A stretch of DNA of 64,000 nt from Pseudomonas mucidolens (GTDB lineage: Bacteria; Pseudomonadota; Gammaproteobacteria; Pseudomonadales; Pseudomonadaceae), in NCBI RefSeq assembly GCF_900106045.1, contig NZ_LT629802.1, positions 1,302,001 through 1,366,000 of the forward strand. Direction: 5' to 3'. The position numbers and the translations under genes are program-made. The notes under the pieces are model-generated. The model was not told where the DNA came from. It was given only the letters and a program-made list of their open reading frames with translations, and did no database searches. Positions 21,976 through 30,917 of the stretch are shown here, piece after piece. Each line of letters begins with the position of its first letter. Position 1 is the first letter of the stretch.

Positions 21976-22031
21976 CCTGTCCCGTGCATAGGCGGGGACA
22001 GGCTTGGCGGTCATCGCCAGCGATGACCGCC
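21976..22031 (+). terminator. Two hairpins after the antiporter gene
   Basis: CCTGTCCC (21976-21983) pairs with GGGACAGG (21995-22002), and GGCGGTCATCGC (22006-22017) pairs with GCGATGACCGCC (22020-22031). Neither is followed by a T-run. Confidence 0.5.
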
Positions 22032-22109
22032 GGGCAACCCTCGGGCGCCTACAGTTTTCTCTCCCCTGGCCGTTAACCTCTTAACGCCGTCTTATAAGAG
22101 AGAGAATCC

Positions 22110-23789
22110 ATGCGTCTTAGTCTGAAGGCCAAAGTACTGTCCCTTGCCGTGCTGCCTGTGCTGTTGTTTGCCGTGGTCATCAGCCTGACCACGGTGTGGA
22201 TACTCAAGGAGCAGGCCAGGACCGAGGTCGAAGAAACCCGTGAACGCCTGCTCAACGATGCCAAGAGCACCCTGAAAAGCTATGTAGAAGTGGCCATGAC
22301 TACGATCAAGCCGCTTTACGACGCCGCCGCGCCAGGTGATACGGCGGCGCGGGCGCAGGTGGTCAAGTTGCTGTCCAACACCTCCTACGGCAAGGACGGT
22401 TATTTCTTCGGCTACGATTCCGAGACCATTCGCCTGTTCAAGGGCAACAGCCCGGATGGCTTAGGCAAGAGCTTCAAGGACAATCGTGATCCCAACGGTG
22501 TCTACGTCAACGTCGGCCTGGTGAAAGTCGCCAAGGACGGCACTCACTACTTGCAATACAGTTCGACGCTGCCAGGGCAAACGGAACTGGTGCCCAAGCT
22601 TGGTTATACCGAATACCTGCCCAAGTGGGACATGGTGATTGGTACGTCGGTCAACCTGGACGGCATCGAAGCGCTGGTGGCCGAGGTGCAAGCCAAAGTC
22701 AACGACCGCATGGAAGGGGTGTTGCTGAGCATCGTCGGCATCGCGCTGGTGCTGTTGGTGGTGATTGCTGCTGTCGGTATGCTGCTGGCCAATACCATTT
22801 TGCGGCCGCTGCACTTGATGAAAACCAATCTCGACGACATCGCCGCCGGCGAAGGCGACTTGACCCGCCGCCTGGCAATCACTAGCCAGGACGAACTGGG
22901 CGAGCTGGCGGGCTCGTTCAACCGTTTTGTCGACAAGATTCACGGCCTGGTGCGCCAGATTACCGAAATGACCTCGCAACTCACGGGGCTGGTGGGCCAG
23001 GTTTCCGAACAGGCCCAGCGCTCGGAACAGGCCATGGAGCGCCAGCGTCACGAGACCGATCAAGTGGCGACGGCAATCAACGAAATGTCTTCCGCGGCCC
23101 ATGAAGTTGCGCGCAGTGCCCAGGGCGCGGCGGTGGCGGCGCAGCAGACCGATGTCGAGGGCCAGACCGCCAAGCGCGTGGTGGATGGCAGCATTGCGCA
23201 GATTCACGCGCTGGTGAACGACATTCGCAGCAGCGGTGTGTCGCTGGACAGCCTGCAGCAGGACGTTTCCTCGATTGTCAGCGTGCTTGGGGTGATTCGC
23301 TCGATTGCCGAGCAAACCAATCTGCTGGCCCTCAACGCAGCCATTGAAGCGGCGCGTGCGGGTGAAGCCGGGCGCGGGTTTGCGGTGGTGGCCGATGAAG
23401 TGCGCGCGCTGGCCAGCCGTACCCAGCAAAGCACCCAGGAAATCCAGGGCATGATCGACCGCCTGCAAAAAGGCACCGAGGCGGCCGTGGAGTCCATGCA
23501 CCGTTCCAGCGATGCCGGTGACGGCACCTCAGCCAAAGCCAACGAAGCCGGGGCGTCCCTCGACACCATGGCGCAGTTGATCGGCACCATCAACTCGATG
23601 AACGCGCAGATTGCCAGCGCCGCCGAGGAACAAACTGCGGTGGCCGAAGAGATCAACCGCAGCGTGCATCAGATTGCCGTCGCGGTGGATAGCATGGCGG
23701 ACGAGACCCAGCAGGGTGCGCAGACGTCTCGCAGCCTGGCGGATCTGGGGCAGCGGTTGGGGCAGTTGGTGGGGCAGTTCAAGATCTGA
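22110..23789 (+). CDS. ctpM: Methyl-accepting chemotaxis protein, single Cache type (CtpM-like)
   Basis: A 559-residue chemoreceptor. A membrane span at about 10-31 is followed by a periplasmic single-Cache domain ([45 protein letters not shown]), a second span at about 208-230, HAMP with [18 protein letters not shown], and a signalling domain with the [19 protein letters not shown] tip. GAGAGA precedes the ATG. From memory the P. aeruginosa gene in this position, PA2652/CtpM, detects malate; the same ligand class is plausible but unproven here. Confidence 0.83.
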   Translation: MRLSLKAKVLSLAVLPVLLFAVVISLTTVWILKEQARTEVEETRERLLNDAKSTLKSYVEVAMTTIKPLYDAAAPGDTAARAQVVKLLSNTSYGKDGYFFGYDSETIRLFKGNSPDGLGKSFKDNRDPNGVYVNVGLVKVAKDGTHYLQYSSTLPGQTELVPKLGYTEYLPKWDMVIGTSVNLDGIEALVAEVQAKVNDRMEGVLLSIVGIALVLLVVIAAVGMLLANTILRPLHLMKTNLDDIAAGEGDLTRRLAITSQDELGELAGSFNRFVDKIHGLVRQITEMTSQLTGLVGQVSEQAQRSEQAMERQRHETDQVATAINEMSSAAHEVARSAQGAAVAAQQTDVEGQTAKRVVDGSIAQIHALVNDIRSSGVSLDSLQQDVSSIVSVLGVIRSIAEQTNLLALNAAIEAARAGEAGRGFAVVADEVRALASRTQQSTQEIQGMIDRLQKGTEAAVESMHRSSDAGDGTSAKANEAGASLDTMAQLIGTINSMNAQIASAAEEQTAVAEEINRSVHQIAVAVDSMADETQQGAQTSRSLADLGQRLGQLVGQFKI

Positions 23790-23807
23790 TCGTTTCAAGA
23801 CAGGGGC

Positions 23808-23850
23808 GGGTTGGGTCCATATCACGGTGGATATGAACCTGACCCAACCC
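23808..23850. terminator. Hairpin between convergent ctpM-like and trhP genes
   Basis: GGGTTGGGTC (23808-23817) pairs with GACCCAACCC (23841-23850); inside, CATAT and ATATG can pair as well. Confidence 0.55.
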
Positions 23851-23870
23851 CCGGGGTCCCCGATAACCCG

Positions 23871-25190
23871 CTAAACATCGCGCATCAACAACCCGAACCG
23901 CACCTCCATCTCCAGTGGAACCGGCACATATACCGTGTGCCCGTCCCCCGGTGCCACGTCGATGGCTTCGCCCTTGGCGTTGCACATCCTTCCCAGATCA
24001 AAATGAAAATTTCCCGCCGGCGTCATCAACTCCAGGTGATTGCCCACGGCAAAGCGGTTCTTCACCTTGACCTCGGCCAACTCGCCACGCCGTTCGCCGG
24101 TCAACTCACCGACAAACTGCTGGCGCTCCGAGACTGAGCTGCCGTTCTGGTAATTCTGGTACTCGTCGTGTACATGACGGCGCAGGAAACCTTCGGTGTA
24201 GCCACGCTGGGCCAGGGATTCCAGATCAGTCATCAGGCTGCGATCGAATGCGCGACCCGCGACTGCATCATCAATCGCCCTGCGGTACACCTGGGTGGTC
24301 CGTGCGACATAGAAGTGTGATTTGGTGCGGCCTTCAATCTTCAGCGAATACACGCCAATGCGAGTCAGGCGCTCGACATGTTGCACCGCTCGCAGGTCCT
24401 TGGCGTTCATGATGTAGGTGCCGTGTTCGTCCTCGAAGGCTGGCATTTGTTCGTCCGGGCGGTTGGCCTCGCGCAGCAGAAACACCTGCTCGGTGGGAGC
24501 GCCCAGACCCAGCGTCGGTTCGGCTGGGTAGTGCTGGACGATATCGCCCGCGGCGTTCTCCACGGCAGGCGTGGCCTGGTACTTCCAGCGGCAGGCATTG
24601 GTACAGCTGCCTTGATTGGCATCGCGTTTGTTCATATAGCCCGAGAGCAGGCAGCGGCCAGAGTAGGCCATGCACAAGGCACCGTGGACAAACACTTCCA
24701 GCTCCATGGCGGGCACCTGTTGACGGATCTCGGCGATTTCTTCGAGGGACAGCTCCCGGGACAGGATGATCCGGCAGACGCCTTGCTGCTGCCAGAACTC
24801 GACGCTGGCCCAGTTCACCGTGTTGGCCTGCACCGACAGGTGAATGGGCATCTGCGGGAAGTGCCGGCGCACCAGCATGATCAAGCCCGGGTCGGACATG
24901 ATCAGCGCGTCCGGGCCCATTGCGATGACGGGCTCCAGGTCCTTGAGGAAGGTTTTCAGCTTGGCGTTGTGCGGCGCGATATTGACCACCACATAGAAGC
25001 GTTTGCCTTGGGCGTGGGCTTCGTCGATGCCCAAGGCCAGGTTGGCGTGGTCAAACTCGTTGTTGCGCACGCGCAAGCTGTAGCGCGGCTGGCCGGCGTA
25101 GACCGCATCGGCGCCGTAGGCGAAGGCGTAGCGCATGTTTTTCAGGGTGCCGGCGGGGGCGAGCAGTTCAGGGGCGAGGACAGGCAACAT
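23871..25190 (-). CDS. trhP: tRNA 5-hydroxyuridine synthase TrhP (peptidase U32 family, YegQ)
   Basis: A 439-residue protein nearly collinear with E. coli YegQ/TrhP. LLAPAGTLKNMRYAFAYGAD and PRYSLRVRNNEF open it, and the U32 signature EVFVHGALCMAYSGRCLLSG with nearby GSCTNACRW supplies the cysteines thought to hold an iron-sulfur cluster. TrhP makes 5-hydroxyuridine at tRNA position 34 using prephenate. The length and both ends match. The ATG at 25190 directly precedes the conserved N-terminus. The gene is monocistronic and convergent with the chemoreceptor. Confidence 0.92.
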   Translation of the reverse strand: MLPVLAPELLAPAGTLKNMRYAFAYGADAVYAGQPRYSLRVRNNEFDHANLALGIDEAHAQGKRFYVVVNIAPHNAKLKTFLKDLEPVIAMGPDALIMSDPGLIMLVRRHFPQMPIHLSVQANTVNWASVEFWQQQGVCRIILSRELSLEEIAEIRQQVPAMELEVFVHGALCMAYSGRCLLSGYMNKRDANQGSCTNACRWKYQATPAVENAAGDIVQHYPAEPTLGLGAPTEQVFLLREANRPDEQMPAFEDEHGTYIMNAKDLRAVQHVERLTRIGVYSLKIEGRTKSHFYVARTTQVYRRAIDDAVAGRAFDRSLMTDLESLAQRGYTEGFLRRHVHDEYQNYQNGSSVSERQQFVGELTGERRGELAEVKVKNRFAVGNHLELMTPAGNFHFDLGRMCNAKGEAIDVAPGDGHTVYVPVPLEMEVRFGLLMRDV

Positions 25191-25307
25191 GGGGGCTTCG
25201 ATCGCAAAAGGGCGGCAGTGTAGTGGAGGCCTGTGCGGGCGCTATTGATCTGGGTCTACGCTGTATAAAAAAGACGGCACTCCCGGGATTTGCGGTGGAC
25301 TAAGCAA

Positions 25308-25335
25308 CAGGACGCGATTGGGCGTCCTGCATTTT
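25308..25335 (+). terminator. Terminator-like hairpin in the leader of the AI-2E-type permease gene
   Basis: CAGGACGC (25308-25315) pairs with GCGTCCTG (25322-25329), followed by CATTTTTA. It ends about 18 bases before the ATG at 25353. A TATAAA at 25264-25269 could be the -10 box of a short leader. This could be an attenuator or a remnant terminator. Confidence 0.5.
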
Positions 25336-25352
25336 TACGGCATGGATCGGAC

Positions 25353-26420
25353 ATGAACCAAACGAATCTGCAATTCAAAACCTTGCTGTTGCTTCTGGCC
25401 CTGGTGACCATCGCCTTTATCTGGATTATGTTGCCGTTCTACGGTGCGGTGTTCTGGGCGGTTATCCTGGGAATCATCTTTGCGCCCATGCAACGGCGCT
25501 TGCAGCTCAAGTTTGGCTGGAACCGCAACTTGACGTCGCTCTGTACCTTGACGGTATGCCTGGTGATCGCCATTTTGCCGGTGATCATCACCAGTGCCCT
25601 GCTGGTTCAGGAAGGGGCGACGCTGTACAAGAACATCGAAAGCGGCAAACTGGACATTGCGAGCTATATCGATCAGTTCAAGAGCATCCTGCCGCCGTAT
25701 TTCCAGCATCTGCTGGACCGCTTCGGCATGGGCAACCTGGAAGGGCTGAGGGAAAAAATCGTCAAGGGCGCCATGCAGGGCAGCCAGTTCTTCGCCACTC
25801 AGGCGTTCAGTTTTGGCCAGGGCACCTTTGAGTTTCTGGTGAGCTTTTTCATCATGCTGTATCTGCTGTTCTTCCTCCTGCGCGACGGCCCCGAGCTGGT
25901 GCGCAAGGTGCGCACCGCAGTACCGCTGGCCGAACCGCAGAAGCGTCGCCTGCAGCTCAAGTTCAATCGGGTGGTGCGCGCCACGGTCAAGGGCAACGTG
26001 TTGGTGGCCGTGACCCAGGGTGCGCTGGGAGGCCTGATTTTCTGGTTTCTGGATATCCCCAGCGCCTTGCTCTGGGCGGTGCTGATGGCCTTTTTGTCGT
26101 TGCTGCCGGCAGTGGGGGCGGGAATTGTCTGGGGGCCTGTGGCGGCGTATTTCCTGCTCAGTGGCGCGATCTGGCAAGGCGTGGTGCTGGTCTCCTTCGG
26201 GGTATTGGTGATCGGGCTGGTGGACAACGTGCTGCGTCCGATCCTGGTGGGCAAGGATACCAAGATGCCCGATTACCTGATTTTGATCTCGACACTGGGC
26301 GGCCTGTCGATCTTTGGCCTCAACGGTTTTGTGATCGGGCCGCTGATTGCCGCGTTATTTATCTCCAGTTGGGGGCTGTTTGTCGAAACCAAACCCCGCG
26401 CGCGGCTGCCGTTGCCCTAG
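25353..26420 (+). CDS. AI-2E family transporter (PerM-like)
   Basis: A 355-residue integral membrane protein of the AI-2E exporter/UPF0118 family. N-terminal spans lie around residues 9-45 and 62-85, then a soluble segment (about 85-150), then five or more spans. The conserved PSALLWAVLMAFLSLLPAVGAG and VDNVLRPILVGKDTKMPDYL motifs are present. The start at 25353 follows GGATCGG. Members have been linked to autoinducer-2 export or Na+/H+ exchange; neither can be assigned here. The stop overlaps the tail of a small minus-strand gene by four bases. Confidence 0.88.
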   Translation: MNQTNLQFKTLLLLLALVTIAFIWIMLPFYGAVFWAVILGIIFAPMQRRLQLKFGWNRNLTSLCTLTVCLVIAILPVIITSALLVQEGATLYKNIESGKLDIASYIDQFKSILPPYFQHLLDRFGMGNLEGLREKIVKGAMQGSQFFATQAFSFGQGTFEFLVSFFIMLYLLFFLLRDGPELVRKVRTAVPLAEPQKRRLQLKFNRVVRATVKGNVLVAVTQGALGGLIFWFLDIPSALLWAVLMAFLSLLPAVGAGIVWGPVAAYFLLSGAIWQGVVLVSFGVLVIGLVDNVLRPILVGKDTKMPDYLILISTLGGLSIFGLNGFVIGPLIAALFISSWGLFVETKPRARLPLP

Positions 26421-26596
26421 GCGTCGAAACGATGGGCGATCTGGCGTGACAGGGCCTGGGCGTCGGGGAGCGAGGTGAGGGGGCCGCTGATAGGCTCGCC
26501 GTCCTCCACCAGATACCAGCAGGCGAGCAGACCCAGTTCCCGAAGTGAGGCGGGGACCGCGCTGCCGATGACGGACATGATTTGAATAGTGGGCAT
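26417..26596 (-). CDS. Small hypothetical protein, 59 residues
   Basis: An ATG at 26596 is preceded by the strong ribosome site GGAGGT five bases away and opens a 59-codon frame ending at TAG 26417-26419. The product begins MPTIQIMSVIGSAVP and ends QALSRQIAHRFDA, with a Trp-Tyr-rich middle (ACWYLVEDGEPISGPL). Codon use is G/C-rich at third positions as in the neighbours. It overlaps the end of the AI-2E gene tail to tail. I do not recognise the family. The middle looks like a short beta-hairpin of the kind found in small pseudomonad conserved proteins. Confidence 0.65.
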   Translation of the reverse strand: MPTIQIMSVIGSAVPASLRELGLLACWYLVEDGEPISGPLTSLPDAQALSRQIAHRFDA

Positions 26597-26706
26597 ATCT
26601 ACCTCCAGTGCGTTCTGGAGGTCACCTTACGGTTTGCGTGCGATCAAGAAAAATCAACCTGCTCGATAGTCGACATCATTGTTATCGAGACAACGCTGGC
26701 CTGCGA

Positions 26707-26901
26707 TCAGTCAACCACCTGATCAAGCATGCTCAGCACTTCCTGTTCATTGAGCAGGCCCTTGCGGACCAGGTTTTCTGCCAGCAATGAGAGGAACTTG
26801 GCGCTGCGATGGCCTTCCAGGTGCTTGAGTTCGGTCAAGGCGCTGTAGACCTTGCTGGAGGTGTAAAGACCGGCGGTACGGTGTGGATTCTGCGTGGGCA
26901 T
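26707..26901 (-). CDS. Small hypothetical protein, 64 residues
   Basis: A 64-residue, probably helical and cytoplasmic protein with no signal peptide or membrane span. AAGGACG sits eight bases before the ATG at 26901. The sequence contains LAENLVRKGLLNEQEVLSML, which reads as a pair of short amphipathic helices. I do not recognise a domain. It is on the same strand as the 59-residue gene, 110 bases upstream of it. Confidence 0.65.
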   Translation of the reverse strand: MPTQNPHRTAGLYTSSKVYSALTELKHLEGHRSAKFLSLLAENLVRKGLLNEQEVLSMLDQVVD

Positions 26902-27248
26902 GCTGGGGCGTCCTTATTGTTATGGCCTGTTAGGGGTGGACAGTTTTGATAGTGAGAGTGTGATGTGACACAAACATGACAGTGCACACCCGCATTGGGC
27001 AAGTACACAGTGATTCACAGAGTGGCGGATTTAATCGCAGCCGTTATTCCCATAACGACCTCGACGAGATTTATTCAGACTATCGAACCCAAAAAAGCTG
27101 CGCCGGACTACCTGCCGCGATGCAAGCAACAGGCTCAAGGATTGTCGCGCAGGTACTTTTAAGACAACGTGTATCCCCAAAACCGCCCGCCTGCGGGGTA
27201 AAGGTTGTGTAAGGTCCGTTTCGAGTTGCTTACTTCAAGGAGTCACCC
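26902..27248. other. 347-base gap without convincing gene
   Basis: This gap separates the 64-residue gene from the shikimate dehydrogenase-like gene. A 78-codon plus-strand frame at 26976-27212 lacks a ribosome site and has unusual codon use. The promoter of the downstream gene is presumably here; only its AAGGAG ribosome site at 27238-27243 is clear. Confidence 0.5.
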
Positions 27249-28067
27249 ATGCTGATGAACCCCAACCGGGACACCCAACTGTGCATGTCGCTGTCGGCGC
27301 GTCCCGGGAATTTTGGCCTGCGTTTTCACAATCACCTGTATGAGCAATTGGGGCTTAATTTTTACTACAAAGCGTTCAGCAGTCGGGATTTGCCGGGGGC
27401 CGTGAGCGGTATCCGCGCGTTGGGTATTCGCGGTTGTGGCGTGTCGATGCCGTTCAAGGAAGCCTGCATTGAGCTAGTGGATGAGCTGGACGATTCGGCC
27501 CGCGCCATCGCTTCAATCAACACCATCGTCAATACCGACGGGCATCTCAAGGCGTACAACACCGATTACATTGCCGTCGAGCAACTGCTGAAAAAGCATG
27601 CGGTACCTCAGGATTCTACGTTCGCCCTGCGTGGCAGCGGCGGCATGGCCAAGGCCGTGGCCAGTGCCTTGCGCGACGGTGGCTACGCCAATGGCCTGAT
27701 TGTCGCCCGCAACGAAGCGACCGGCAGGGCCTTGGCGCAGAGCCTGGGGTACGAATGGCAAGCCGAGATGGGCGCTGCACGGCCACAAATGCTGATCAAT
27801 GTGACGCCTATCGGTATGACCGGCGGCGCGGAAGCTGACGAGTTGGCGTTTGAGGATGAAGCGATCGAGGCGGCGGATACGCTGTTTGATGTGGTGGCGA
27901 TCCCCGCCGAAACACCATTGATCGTGCGCGGTCGCGCCACGGGCAAACGGGTGATTACCGGCCTTGAAGTGATTGCAATCCAGGCCCTGGAGCAATTTGT
28001 GCTGTATACCGGGGTAAGGCCCACGGCTGAGCAGTTCCAGGCAGCGGTGGCGTTTGCACGACAATAA
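27249..28067 (+). CDS. Shikimate 5-dehydrogenase-like protein (SDH-like class)
   Basis: A 272-residue AroE-fold protein. The substrate domain has SMPFKEACIE with the catalytic Lys and AYNTDYIA with the partner Asp. The nucleotide domain shows RGSGGMAKA instead of the usual GxGGA/SxxA loop, and VARNEATGRAL instead of NRTxxKA, so cofactor choice may differ from AroE. These features fit the shikimate dehydrogenase-like (HI0607/SdhL) class, which has low activity and is not the main biosynthetic enzyme. AAGGAG precedes the ATG. It is monocistronic. Confidence 0.8.
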   Translation: MLMNPNRDTQLCMSLSARPGNFGLRFHNHLYEQLGLNFYYKAFSSRDLPGAVSGIRALGIRGCGVSMPFKEACIELVDELDDSARAIASINTIVNTDGHLKAYNTDYIAVEQLLKKHAVPQDSTFALRGSGGMAKAVASALRDGGYANGLIVARNEATGRALAQSLGYEWQAEMGAARPQMLINVTPIGMTGGAEADELAFEDEAIEAADTLFDVVAIPAETPLIVRGRATGKRVITGLEVIAIQALEQFVLYTGVRPTAEQFQAAVAFARQ

Positions 28068-28133
28068 AGACCTCGACAGCCGCTACGGCGCGAAATGTGC
28101 GCTTGTTCGGCGCGGTTCAATGCGGGCTGAGTC

Positions 28134-28781
28134 TTATTCGAGACGCGAAAGACGTTCTTCCAGCGCCGCAATCCGCGCTTCCAGCTCTTCGATGCGCTCC
28201 AGTGAAACCGCGCTGCCAGCACTGCGTTCCGGCGGATTGCCACGGGCGGCGAGGATCGCTTCGATATCCGCCGGATCGCCCAGGGCATGGGTGTAGCGGT
28301 CTTCACGCTGACCCGCTTGCTTGGGCACCAGTACCGCCAGGTCGCGGGCGATCAGGCGTTCCAGTTGATGCACGACCTGCTCGGCGTCTTCAAAGTCATG
28401 CATGCGGCCGCTGCGGGTCAGCAGTTCGTTGACGGTCTGTGGACCGCGCAGAAACAGCAGCCCGCTGAGAATCACTTGGGCGGGGACCAGTTCCAGGGCC
28501 TTGTCGACCCGGTGTTCCCAGCGGTCAGCGCGGCTGCCCATCACCAGCCTGGTAAACCCGCGACCTTCCAGGGCTCGCAAGCTCTGGCCGACCTGGCCCT
28601 GGCTGAGGTTCATCACCGGTTCCCGGCTGGTTTTCTGGTTACAGGCCAGCACCAGGGCGTTGAGGGTCAGCGGGTAGGTTTCCGGGTGGGTGGCCTGTTT
28701 CTCGATCAGGCACCCCAAAACGCGAATTTCCGTGCTGTTAAGGCGTGGCTCGGAGGAGGAGGTGTCGTGCTCGGTGGTCAT
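28134..28781 (-). CDS. yceH: YceH family protein (DUF480)
   Basis: A 215-residue cytoplasmic protein of the YceH/DUF480 family. Two winged-helix units are apparent (about 12-90 and 100-165), with [20 protein letters not shown] at the front and [20 protein letters not shown] in the middle, both highly conserved. The C-terminus is a short coiled coil, [20 protein letters not shown]. The ATG at 28781 gives the usual length; 21 upstream codons were rejected for lack of conservation. The function of the family is unsettled; a regulatory role is inferred from the winged helices. Confidence 0.9.
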   Translation of the reverse strand: MTTEHDTSSSEPRLNSTEIRVLGCLIEKQATHPETYPLTLNALVLACNQKTSREPVMNLSQGQVGQSLRALEGRGFTRLVMGSRADRWEHRVDKALELVPAQVILSGLLFLRGPQTVNELLTRSGRMHDFEDAEQVVHQLERLIARDLAVLVPKQAGQREDRYTHALGDPADIEAILAARGNPPERSAGSAVSLERIEELEARIAALEERLSRLE

Positions 28782-28906
28782 CGCGTTTTCCCTATGCAGT
28801 GAGCCCACTAGCCTAATCCTGAAAAAATAAAAGACAAGCGGCACGGGTGGCTGGCATGCCTATAATTGCGCCTGATTCAAACCCTGCCACAACTGTCGAG
28901 ACTGTC

Positions 28907-29416
28907 ATGACTATTTCCCTGTACGCCGCTTCTCTCCCGGTCTTCAAGCAAATGCTCAACGCCCTGAGCGATGTGCTGAACAAGGCCGAAGCCCACGCCA
29001 CCGCCAAGAACATCGAGCCCAACGCCTTGCTGCAAGCCCGCTTGTTCCCTGACATGTTCCCGCTGATGCGCCAGGTCCAGATCGCCGTGGACTTCGCCAA
29101 GGGCGTGTCTGCGCGTCTGGCCGAGATCGATGTGCCGAAATACGATGACGACCAAGTCACCTTTGCCGACCTGCAAGCGCTGATCGCCAAGGTCCTGGCG
29201 TTTATCGACACGATCACCCCGGCGCAGATCGACGGCAAGGAAGGCATCGAAATCGTTACCCGTCCTGGCACGCCGAAAGAAAAACGCTTCACCGGCCAGT
29301 CTTACCTGCTGACTTACGGCCTGCCGCAGTTCTTCTTCCACGTCACCACCACCTATGCGCTGCTGCGTCACAACGGTGTGGAAGTGGGCAAGCGCGACTA
29401 CATGGGCGCGTTCTAA
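28907..29416 (+). CDS. DUF1993 family protein
   Basis: A 169-residue cytoplasmic protein of the DUF1993 (DinB-like helical) family. It begins MTISLYAASLPVFKQML and ends with TYALLRHNGVEVGKRDYMGAF, both typical; DMFPLMRQVQIAVDFAKG lies in the middle. Four helices are expected, resembling the DinB/YfiT fold. The start at 28907 is favoured over the earlier in-frame codon because family members begin there. It shares an intergenic region with yceH, divergently. The function is unknown. Confidence 0.88.
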   Translation: MTISLYAASLPVFKQMLNALSDVLNKAEAHATAKNIEPNALLQARLFPDMFPLMRQVQIAVDFAKGVSARLAEIDVPKYDDDQVTFADLQALIAKVLAFIDTITPAQIDGKEGIEIVTRPGTPKEKRFTGQSYLLTYGLPQFFFHVTTTYALLRHNGVEVGKRDYMGAF

Positions 29417-29423
29417 CCCGCAC

Positions 29424-29468
29424 AAAAAAAGCCCGGACGGTTCTTCGCGGAACCGTCCGGGCTTTTTT
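29424..29468. terminator. Bidirectional intrinsic terminator
   Basis: GCCCGGACGGTT (29431-29442) pairs with AACCGTCCGGGC (29451-29462), flanked by seven A on one side and six T on the other. It serves the DUF1993 gene and the convergent sstT gene. Confidence 0.93.
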
Positions 29469-29481
29469 ATTCACGCAGGCA

Positions 29482-30705
29482 TCACGCCGGGGTTTTGTTT
29501 TCCTGACCCAGGCACGCAGCAGCGGTGAACAATACGTCGGTGGAGGAGTTCAGCGCGGTTTCCGCGGAATCCTGCAACACGCCGATGATGAAGCCCACGG
29601 CGACCACTTGCATGGCGATTTCACTCGGAATACCGAACAGGCTGCACGCCAGCGGAATCAACAGCAGTGAACCACCGGCCACGCCCGACGCGCCGCAGGC
29701 ACAGATCGCGGCCACCAGGCTGAGCAACACGGCGGTAGGCAGGTCGACGGCGATACCCAAGGTGTGCACCGCGGCCAGGGTCAGCACGGTGATGGTGATG
29801 GCGGCACCGGCCATGTTGATGGTCGCGCCCAGCGGGATTGACACCGAATAGGTGTCTTCATGCAAGCCCAGGCGCTCACTCAAGGCCAGGTTGACCGGAA
29901 TGTTGGCCGCCGAACTGCGGGTGAAAAAGGCCGTGATGCCACTTTCGCGCAGGCACATCAGCACCAGTGGATAGGGGTTGCGGCGCAATTTCCAGAACAC
30001 GATGGCCGGGTTGATCACCAGCGCCACGAACAGCATGCAGCCGATCAGTACCAGCAACAGGTGCGCGTAGCCCAGAAGTGCGTCGAAACCGGAAGTGGCG
30101 AGGGTCGAGGCCACCAGGCCAAAGATCCCCAGCGGGGCGAAGCGAATCACCACGCGCACAATCAACGTGACACCCGTGGACAGGTCGCCCAACACCGTAC
30201 GCGTGGTTTCACCGGCATGGCGGATAGCGATACCCATGCCGATGGCCCAGGCCAGGATGCCGATGAAGTTGGCATTCATCAGGGCGCTGATCGGGTTGTC
30301 CACGACGCTGAGCAACAGGCTTTTCAGCACTTCGGTGATGCCGCCCGGGGCGCTTACCGCGACATCGTGGGTCGCCAATACCAGCGTGGAGGGGAACAAC
30401 ATGCTGGCTACGACAGCCACCACCGAGGCCGAAAAAGTCCCCAGCAAGTACAGAAACAGGATCGGTCGGATATGGGTTTCCTGGCCGTGCTTGTGGTTGG
30501 CAATCGAGGCCATCACCAGTACGAACACCAGGATCGGTGCCACGGCCTTGAGCGCCGAAACGAATAACTTGCCGATGAACGCTACCGATTGGGCAGCACT
30601 GGGCAGCAGCAGGGCCAACACGATGCCAGCAATCAGGCCGATGATGATTTGGCTCACCAGGCTGACGCGCATGAGGCGTTGAAGGAGCGAAGGGGCAGCA
30701 GTCAT
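29482..30705 (-). CDS. sstT: Serine/threonine:Na+ symporter
   Basis: A 407-residue member of the dicarboxylate/amino acid:cation symporter family. The pattern of eight spans plus two re-entrant loops is visible; [20 protein letters not shown] (serine-rich loop) and [14 protein letters not shown] are SstT signatures, as is the [15 protein letters not shown] loop. Length and order agree with E. coli SstT. It imports L-serine and L-threonine with sodium. It is probably monocistronic, with a terminator shared with the convergent gene. Confidence 0.92.
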   Translation of the reverse strand: MTAAPSLLQRLMRVSLVSQIIIGLIAGIVLALLLPSAAQSVAFIGKLFVSALKAVAPILVFVLVMASIANHKHGQETHIRPILFLYLLGTFSASVVAVVASMLFPSTLVLATHDVAVSAPGGITEVLKSLLLSVVDNPISALMNANFIGILAWAIGMGIAIRHAGETTRTVLGDLSTGVTLIVRVVIRFAPLGIFGLVASTLATSGFDALLGYAHLLLVLIGCMLFVALVINPAIVFWKLRRNPYPLVLMCLRESGITAFFTRSSAANIPVNLALSERLGLHEDTYSVSIPLGATINMAGAAITITVLTLAAVHTLGIAVDLPTAVLLSLVAAICACGASGVAGGSLLLIPLACSLFGIPSEIAMQVVAVGFIIGVLQDSAETALNSSTDVLFTAAACLGQENKTPA

Positions 30706-30917
30706 AAAGAGTTGTCTCTAGTTTTTTTAATGTGTGCGGCGTAATACAGGGCGCGGAGTCTAACATGCCGCGGCGGACATCCATGTTGACTGCGTCACTC
30801 AGTCGCCCAGCGGTGCGCGACGCAGGTGCCTTCTGTTAAGATTACTCATCCTTTCTTCTATTTCTCTGCCAGCGGGCCTTCGGGCTGACGCTGGCGTCGC
30901 CGTTTCTGGAGTGGTTC

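Noticed and set aside
26976..27212. 78-codon plus-strand frame in the gap before the shikimate dehydrogenase-like gene
   Set aside because: No ribosome site and atypical composition.
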